Source: Lytechinus pictus (lineage: Eukaryota > Echinodermata > Echinoidea > Temnopleuroida > Toxopneustidae). Taken from it: a DNA stretch of 64,000 nt. The position numbers and the translations under genes are program-made. Every line of letters starts with the position of its first letter. Positions within the stretch are counted from its first letter, which is position 1. The DNA is taken from contig NC_087261.1 of assembly GCF_037042905.1 (NCBI RefSeq), positions 14,830,217-14,894,216 on the forward strand, in the 5' to 3' direction. Below the pieces are notes generated by a model. That model saw nothing but the letters and a program-made list of their open reading frames with translations. It was not told the origin of the DNA and searched no databases. Shown piece by piece: positions 56,637 to 64,000 of the stretch.

Positions 56637-58009
56637 TAGGCATGTGGTAGGGTTCATGGTTTAGGTAATATTTAGATTAAAACATATGGCGCACGTGAAT
56701 CTAGGGCGAATAGTGATTTTCGTGCGAAAACAGCCCCGCCCCTTTTCATATTTACACATTACGAAATTGATTATTTTCTAATTCCCTCACTAATGAGTAC
56801 AATTTTACTCAATTTCATTAAGTCTATTTACTTTGTAATTTTGTAAAGAAGCTATTATGAAAATTAATAGATTTGGTTTAATTTCTGTAAGTTAATATTA
56901 CCCTGAAGAGTATATGGCGTTTTCCTCGATTTGATTGAGTAATTTCCATCAGTTTTCTTTTTGACAATGGCAGATCACGGACACATTATGCCTTGCTGAT
57001 GAATAAAACAGTGTGTCGACGTAAAAAATATGATATGCAGAAATACAGACGTTAAATGGATATATGCTGTTGATTTGCATGGTATTATTCAATTTCACAC
57101 GCCATAAGTAATGTGCACCACGTGACCTAATGCATCATTTTGGAAGAAATCAAAGTAGGGCTCGTTCCCACTGGCTGAAAATACGGTACGTGTTATGAAC
57201 TGTACGGCCATTTCTGTCTTTTAAGTCCACCCAAGGAAACAGAAAAAAATGGTCACTAGAGAAAGTTAGTATAATTTTTACGACACGATTCTTTATAAGA
57301 CTCATTTGCTTCCTCCACACATCGTAAGAAATAGAATTATGACAAACGAATTATCATTTGAATCTTCAAGTCAAAATTGTTTATAAAACCATGTTTTTTA
57401 ACCAACAGTTTCCATGGATATGATTTTCCTGTGGTTAATATTTTCATTGGTTCAGTAACCTTGGCAGAGGAAAAATATCATCACATGCAACATTTCTGCA
57501 ACCCTTTGGCAAATATGGTTGTCAATAATATTCTTACATGTTTACCTTTGTTCTGAGGAGAAAAGAAAATCTAAAAAAGTAAGTAAACGTAATTTTAAAA
57601 AGTTATTATCTAGGCACACATAATTGCATGCAAACTTGGCAATCCATATACATATAGCTTCCCTTCTCATTTCGTTTGGTGAAATTTTCATCATTTTTAT
57701 TGTTCTTAATTTTTTTTTAAAGTGTACTCCCGCTCGAATGTGATAGAAACTGAACATAAATTCTTTGGAGGCCAAGTTCATTATCGTTTCATGTGCATTG
57801 ATGTTGAAGAAGAAGCACCAATGAGGGAATTTTCTCACGTGATAAGAAAGACTACTGGGTACATCTTATCACGTGATTAAAATGTGATGTTGGAATTGAT
57901 TGGAATTACTTATTATAGAAAGCACACCGAGATATGACCATCTGGAGTCTGGATCTGTAATTATCATATCGACGATATAAAAAGAAATGTATGGTGGTGG
58001 CTGTGAAAG
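56637..58009. other. intergenic, nothing recognised
   Basis: AT-rich single-copy-looking sequence. Short open frames on both strands have no recognisable protein motif and no splice support. Confidence 0.4.
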
Positions 58010-58014
58010 ACTGG

Positions 58015-58330
58015 TGGAGGTGGTGATGATGATGATGATCATAATGACGACGATAATGATGATGAAGGGGAAGGAGGTAGAGAAGAAGAAGAAGAAGAAG
58101 GTGATGATGATGGTGTTGAATGATGATGATGGTGGTGATGATGATGATGATAATGATGATGATGATGATGATGATGATAATGATGATGATGATGATGATG
58201 GTGATTATTATTATTATTATTATCATTATTATTATTATTATTATTATTTGTTTGTGTCTGTGGTGGAGAAGGCGCTGGTGGTGGTGGTGGTGGTGGTGGT
58301 GATGTGATGGTTGTAGTGGTGGTAGTGGTG
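58015..58330. repeat. GAT/GGT/TTA trinucleotide array
   Basis: GATGATGAT blocks, then TTATTATTA (58205-58250), then GGTGGT. His, Met and Asp repeat frames across it are artefacts. Confidence 0.92.
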
Positions 58331-58339
58331 AGAATTTAT

Positions 58340-59918
58340 GGCTAATGGTGGTGGTGAGATGGGGGTAATGTTAGTTTTGGAGTTGTAGTGGTAATGTAGT
58401 GTAGAATTTATCATGTCGATATTCGCAATATCTATTTTTTATGGAATGAATTAAATGCAATAACTTTAAGCTGGCTACGCGGTATAATTTTCCTTAAATC
58501 CCTGCCTTATAAACCCATCGATACAGAATATAAAAAAAAATGAAAATAAAACTTTGGGAAATCAAATAAGAGTGTGTCGATATTGAAACCATATTACGCC
58601 GCCAAAATATTTATATTAACCAGCATAAGTTTGTCCACAAATAAGATGGGAATGCAAACGTGCTGGTCATGTGACAGCCCCACGAAAAACTCTTTGTATT
58701 TTTAGTTTATACCATTCAGTTGTGCAGCTGACTCCGAGCAAGAAGCCTCAAACTGTTTCCTTCAAATAGTGGTCTTCAAGGAAAGTGGCATATCTTCGGT
58801 ATGTACATGGCAATATTATTGATTAACCCGTATTAAATGTATTTTTGTGCCTTGAAACTGCTCATTAAATTTGTTTACGTGGGGAGGTAATATCTTATTG
58901 TGGATACTCAAATTTTTTTGTCTGACATTCATAATTTTGAATGCACATTCATGTGCGGAACAGATGCCGTTTATAATGAATAACAATTCAGGAAGATGCA
59001 GGCCGTAAACATAATCAGGGGCGAGGTGCGCGTGACCCCCCCCCCCCCCCTTGGGATAGTCAATCCCCCAACAAAAAAATTACCAGTTGCTTTTTTGGGG
59101 GAGGGGGTCGGTTTCTCTGTAAAAGAAAAGTAAATGTAAATGTCGAAACTTTTTTTATTTGAAAAGCTTCCGTTTTTTTATTTTTTTGGCTTGTTACATT
59201 GAGGAGGCAATTGTTGATCTGTTATTCCTCCATGATCGTTTCTGTCGATGAGAAACATTTTTGGACACTTATGCGGAGAAGTTCAATAAACCCGATAAAG
59301 TTAGCTTGATTTAATAAATATTGCTCCTCTGTTGCACCACAAATGGCTACTACTTGAATTTGAATATATTAATTGAATTTATGACGTTTTTCATAGATGT
59401 TGCGCATTTTGAAATATGTGGTAAATTCTTCAATTACACTGGCAGAACCGACCCCGGTAGACCGACAAAAGCTGTAAAGCTCATTACCAAATAACATATC
59501 ATCAGTCGTTGTGTGTGTGGGAGGGGTGGGAGGGGGTTGGGGTGTGTGTGTGAGGGTGTGTGTGTGTGTGTGTGACTGTAGCAATAGGCTGTCACTCACT
59601 TTTTTAAGATTAGGCTCAAATACGGTACAGGAATGCACGGTCAAACGAAAAATTGTAATGGAACTAAACACAAAATTGATTGTTGAATTCACAAATCAAA
59701 TTTTATTTTGAATCAAATCATCACTAATCAACAGAGAAAATAAAAGCAGCTCAATATTGTTTCATATTAACAAACGATGCACTAATTGGTACGTTTAAAT
59801 TCCATTTCTGTATCCCATATTTTTTTAATATAGCCCTTCTCGCTGATCATGGCATTATTACAGAAAGGCTACGATTTTAACGAAAGGATTGCTTTGTAAC
59901 ATAATTAATGATGCCTCA
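58340..59918. other. intergenic with minor repeats
   Basis: C-run debris at 59037-59110 and a short GT microsatellite at 59511-59575. No exon-like block is supported. Confidence 0.4.
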
Positions 59919-60120
59919 TTTACACCAACGAAAATGACTCTAAACCGACCGATGGTTTGCTATTTGAAAATAACGAAATAGATCTGGGGCCCGTTACACA
60001 AAGGTTAGCAATGATCGTAGAACATTTTTCTACGATTGATTCCATTGACTACAATGTACGATCAATCGCTAACCTTTGTGTTACGGGACCCTGGATACGG
60101 ATTCGTTGGTGTGACTGTAC
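59919..60120. mobile_element. ACGAAACCGACTCC MITE interrupted by a second hairpin element
   Basis: Outer arms ACACCAACGAAAATGACTCT (left) and GGATTCGTTGGTGTGACTGT (right) belong to the 8066 family. Between them at 59987-60091 lies another inverted-repeat element with ends GGGCCCGTTACACAAAGGTT and AACCTTTGTGTTACGGGACC. Its ATCGTAGAA/TTCTACGAT inner hairpin is perfect. Confidence 0.75.
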
Positions 60121-60138
60121 ATATTGAGTTGGTAATTG

Positions 60139-60947
60139 GGTTCCACGACATTTGCTCTCGCGACAATTGCTCCGATGGAAAATCTGCACGATAAACCAAA
60201 CGTATAACCCAACCTTCAAAACTAAATAAACCCTAATACTAATCCTTACACTAGTCTTAAAGGAGAATGAAACTCTTGGAGCAAGTTAGTTTTTGTGAAA
60301 GCAGAAAAATCAAAGAATAAGATCAACAAAAGTTTGAGTAAAATAGGACTAGCAATAGAAGAGTTATGAGCATTTGAATGTTGAGATCACTAATGCTATG
60401 GAGATCCTCCCATTGGCAATGCGACCAAGATCTATGATGTCACAGATGAACAACTCTCCCCTTTTGGACACTGAAAATATACCCCCAAAACATCGCTTTT
60501 TGCTCATTCTAATCATATGACAAACGATTTCATCAATGATATAATGTTGTGAAACCTCTGTACTTGTCCTCTCATAAAGAGAACACCTCACCTTGTGATA
60601 GCCTCTATAAAAGTGAGAATATAAGTGAAATAAGTACTAAAGTAATGAGGGAGTTGTACGTGTGTGACATCACAGATCTTGGTTGCATTGCCAATGGGAG
60701 GATCTACATGGCATTAGCGATCTCGACATTCAAATGCTCATAACTTTCTTATTATTCATTCAATCTTCCTCAAACTTTCAACAATATGTTTCTTTGATTT
60801 TTCTCTTTGATATGGATTCAGCTGGTTTCAAGGGTTTCATTCTCCTTTAACCAATAACTTTACTGCAATCCTAACTCTAACCCTATGCCCTCTGAGAGAT
60901 AAAAGTATGGGGCAGATGTCGCAGGAGCATAATGTCGTGTCGCCGGT
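60139..60947. mobile_element. GCGACAATTGCTC element interrupted by a TTAA MITE
   Basis: The outer left end CACGACATTTGCTCTCGCGA and the outer right end ATAATGTCGTGTCGCC (with TGTCGCAGGAGC) are inverted, the same family as 18051-18448. Inside, a palindromic element at 60261-60846 is flanked by TTAA (60257-60260 and 60847-60850), with ends AGGAGAATGAAACTC and GTTTCATTCTCCT. Confidence 0.72.
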
Positions 60948-61140
60948 AATTGAATATACGCCTTCTTCATACCTGACCGATACATAAAACGTGGTTAAGT
61001 ATGAGTGATCCTCTTTTCAGGTTATATAAAATTTGTACCTCGCATCATTATTCATTCCTTGAAACGCTAGTACACAAGCGTGATGAAGAGTCTCTGAAAA
61101 AAAATGCGTAATTCAATTAACAAAATACAAAAAAAAATAA

Positions 61141-61312
61141 TCAGTAAGTTGATGACGTCGTCAGATCCCTCATTTGCTTACGTGTACATAAAGCGGAACC
61201 TCACAATGTCATATTTTTCTTATTTCATTTCTGATTTTGACGAAATTTTCAGCTTTATTTTTTGTTTGATTTATATCTTTTCATTTAAATCAAAATTTTG
61301 TGGGGTGGCTTG
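61141..61312. mobile_element. TTAA MITE right half
   Basis: GATGACGTCGTCAGATCCCT, then CTGATTTTGACGAAATTTTC and AATTTTGTGGGGTGGCTTGA, follow the right arm of the 8227 family. The left half is missing. It ends about 150 bp upstream of the candidate annexin exon. Confidence 0.5.
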
Positions 61313-61459
61313 AGCTCTCTTCAGAATGGATGCGAGCGCTTCATATTATATTTATGTACCCTGTCATTGTCATGATTTCTTATAATTTTATAATCATAAT
61401 GTGTTCGTCTTCTTCCACTCCATTCAAGCATCTGGAATTATTGAGAGCTTGTATTCAGT

Positions 61460-61510
61460 ATGGGTCAGACCGAATCATCGTCATCGGGAAATGCAGGAGC
61501 AGGCGTAACG
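61460..61510 (+). CDS. candidate first exon of a third annexin-like gene
   Basis: ATG with A at -3 and G at +4 opens MGQTESSSSGNAGAGVT and ends in phase 0 at donor ACG|gtaagc. Gly2 with Ser6 is a canonical N-myristoylation signal; annexin A13 is the annexin known to be myristoylated at a short N-terminal exon. Phase 0 at this junction matches exon 1 of genes 1 and 2, and strand and spacing fit a third tandem gene. No core exon is visible before the window ends, which is expected given first introns of 4-7 kb in its neighbours. An in-frame stop lies just upstream (61442). It could instead belong to an unrelated gene or be chance. Confidence 0.4.
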
Positions 61511-61559
61511 GTAAGCATTAAGCACCAAAAACTTATCATAAAGAAGATGAGGGTGATGT

Positions 61560-61865
61560 ATTTACGACGACTATGATGATGATTATTATACTGGTGATGA
61601 TCATGATGATCCCAGCTGACGATGATGATGTTTACGATGATAATGATAATGATGATGATTGTGCATTGATGAAGAAGACTATCATAATGACGACGATGAT
61701 GACGATGGTGATGGACTGATGGTGATGATGATGATGATGGTGGTGGTGATGATGATGATGGTAATGATGATGATGATAATATTGACGATGACAATGACAA
61801 TGATGATGGTGTGGTGGTGGTGGTGGTGATGGTGGCGGTGAAGATGGTGATGATGAATATAATGA
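61560..61865. repeat. GAT/GGT trinucleotide array
   Basis: GATGATGAT and GGTGGTGAT on the + strand, just after the candidate exon's donor. The placement resembles the arrays in gene 1 introns. Confidence 0.92.
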
Positions 61866-61869
61866 TTAA

Positions 61870-64000
61870 TTTCGATATGACATAAATTATCAAAGTGAAA
61901 ATAGTAAATTTGATAAGTATCCGATTCGTGAAGCATTATCCATTACATTCTCAACCCAACCCAAAATACCTGTTCTCTGGTAAAACATTAATCTCTATTG
62001 GCATGATTTTACTTTCTTAACCCAAAGGTTTGAATGGGCACCTAAAGTATATGTTTTTGCGATAGTCAGTTACTTTACATTCATTGCGGCAATACTGCCT
62101 GGTAGTTGAGAATATACACAGCAAAACGATTTAAACAACGTTATTTACTATATGAATTGATCAATTACAGTTTATCGATTAAACCAAATGTGTAAAATTC
62201 AAACGGCAATATTCTAATTCTAATATCTAACATATATTGCTTAAGAGTTAAACATTATTGTTTTTATTTTTGAAACGTTTGCTTAAGTTCTTTTAAACTC
62301 TTAAGGAACGGATCTGAGATCATATCCCTGTAACATAAAATGTATACATGTTGTTAAATTTTGTGTTGACTGTGTTCATACATTATTGTGAAGGCAAACA
62401 AGAACCCGACATTGTACTTTCCTTTAGAAGCGGGTGATTGGCATTGGAAGTTTTGCTTGTATATCATTTTCAATGAGTTATCAAAATACCATATTTTTAT
62501 TTAGAAGACCTTGTATAATTTTAAGAAAATAGTTAGAAATCCAATAACCAACCCTCTTCTGGGGATACGATAACATTGATTTATGACTTAACTGGCGGCA
62601 GTATTGTGACGATGGTAACCTAAGAATAACTATACTGTAAAATGAAATTCACAATGATAAAAACAAATGCCCTAAATTTTTCAATTGGTCATTTGTACAG
62701 GAGTTTTTGCGCAGTTTGAAACTTATGGGCAAAATGTGTTCCATAAAAGAACGGCTAAAACACTCCTAAAAAACGCTATTGGCTGGTAGCTAAGAACGTA
62801 AGATTTTCACCAGTCATTTTGTGTACGTTAAATACCTAATGTTTCAAAACTATGAAAACAGAATGGGTGTTTCATGATGATAAGGTTCGTGAGCACCGAG
62901 TCAATTTTAATTTGAAAAAAAAAAATCTGAATAAACATAGACATCTTTGTCAATTTCCTTGAAATCCTAAGCTTTGATTGGCCAAGAAGTAATGGCCTCC
63001 GACTGTTACAGTGGCAAATCTACCCCCAGGAAGAAAAATATGAAATCTTTAACTGAACAATGGTTATCCATATTTTTATTCTTCAAAATAGACATCAGAA
63101 ATGAAATACTCCGAAAATTTGCTTTGCCCAATATTGATCGTGAGCCCGGCAGCCGCTGTGCAGCGCCAGATCGACGAGGCTCTATCCCTTTAATTGTTGA
63201 ACGCCAAACAGGGTAGCAGCAACTTCCATCTTGTTAACGTCTTTTAGTCTGATGCAGCCGGTGTTCATAATTGTCAAAGGATTAGAATTTATCAATGCTG
63301 GCTGGCTTCATCTAAATACCTCCCAGATTAACCCTTAAACAAGCATTAACATAATTATCATTAACAAAGATTATGTAAATTCTAGGTTCCAAAGAACACC
63401 TTTTTTCGGAAATTTGTTGACGCATGATACTCCATTATCAATGGAAGTCAAAATATAGAGTTTACAGTTTTTGATTAAAAATGGATATCACTAGTAATGA
63501 TATCTCTACTATAGTTGCATCCGTTACTTATGGTTATATCGGGGGTTTTTTCCTCTTGCCTTTCGGTAAAGAGTAAAATATGTTCATTGGATTACCGTGC
63601 TAAGAGCGGAAAAAGTTTCTAAAATGCTGCGATCAAGCGAGCAAAAAAAAGAATGACCTTTTTAATACAAAAATATTATTTTGTGATACATTTCAATGAA
63701 ATAATACTCAGAACATTATACAATATTTCCCCTTTCCTATTCTTTGATTTTTTTTCCTTTTTGGGGTTGGTGTTGAAACTTTTGGATTCACTGAGCTTCT
63801 TGCTTGGGCAATGTTCGATCGCTGTCAATTTGCGTAATGTGATCTATTAGTGTATCATCTTTTCCTATGTATCAATGATTCTTTACTTGAATATAATTGC
63901 AATATGTATCACAGAGCATCACATCGTGAACGAAACACATGATTTATGTCGAATTTCTTGTGGTACCATTAAAACCTGGGAATATTCATGGGCGAGCTCG
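61870..64000. other. right edge, no gene recognised
   Basis: If the candidate exon at 61460 is real, this is its first intron. The open frame at 62974-63216 has no family motif that I recognise, and no GTDE-type annexin exon is present. Confidence 0.4.

Noticed and set aside
62974-63216. 80-codon frame near the right edge as a gene
   Set aside because: No recognised motif, no splice context and no annexin similarity.

Overview
The window is metazoan nuclear DNA: intron-rich genes with canonical GT/AG junctions, AT-rich introns, long microsatellites and dense short inverted-repeat transposons. I infer a marine invertebrate deuterostome, most likely an echinoderm, because the repeat style (TTAA-flanked ~600 bp palindromic MITEs, GGTCTAAT-type arrays, tRNA-headed SINEs) resembles what I recall from sea urchin genomes. 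I could not search a database.

Two complete annexin genes lie head to tail on the + strand. Gene 1 (9141-27733, 13 coding exons, 342 residues) and gene 2 (33208-53036, 12 coding exons, 316 residues) each encode four annexin repeats, and every repeat keeps the type-II calcium loop and its acidic cap. Eleven exons correspond one to one with identical phases, and eight have identical lengths. Gene 1 has one extra N-terminal exon. The sequence style is closest to the vertebrate annexin A13 type as I recall it, so this looks like part of a tandem A13-like (invertebrate annexin B) cluster. At 61460-61510 a short exon with a perfect N-myristoylation signal, ending in phase 0 at a good donor, may be the first exon of a third annexin running off the right edge.

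Layout: 1-9000 holds repeats (an 8-bp-TSD hAT-like element, TTAA MITEs, a GGTCTAAT inverted minisatellite with a tRNA-like unit). 9.1-27.7 kb is gene 1, whose introns carry GAT/GGT arrays including a ~435 bp higher-order repeat. 27.7-33.2 kb is intergenic, with LINE 3'-end debris, an ATAG/TA microsatellite, a hairpin element inside a poly-C run and a 106-bp tandem repeat. 33.2-53.0 kb is gene 2; its first intron contains a diverged tandem duplication, one copy of which holds a piggyBac-like TTAA insertion while the other preserves the empty site. 53-61 kb has a CACACTGTG-based tandem array, GAT arrays and nested inverted-repeat elements. 61.3-64 kb holds the candidate third-gene exon.

The annexins would be cytosolic Ca2+-dependent phospholipid-binding proteins. 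The most unusual non-coding theme is a set of elements in which a short motif (8, 16 or 42 bp) is tandemly iterated in one half of the element and iterated in reverse complement in the other half.
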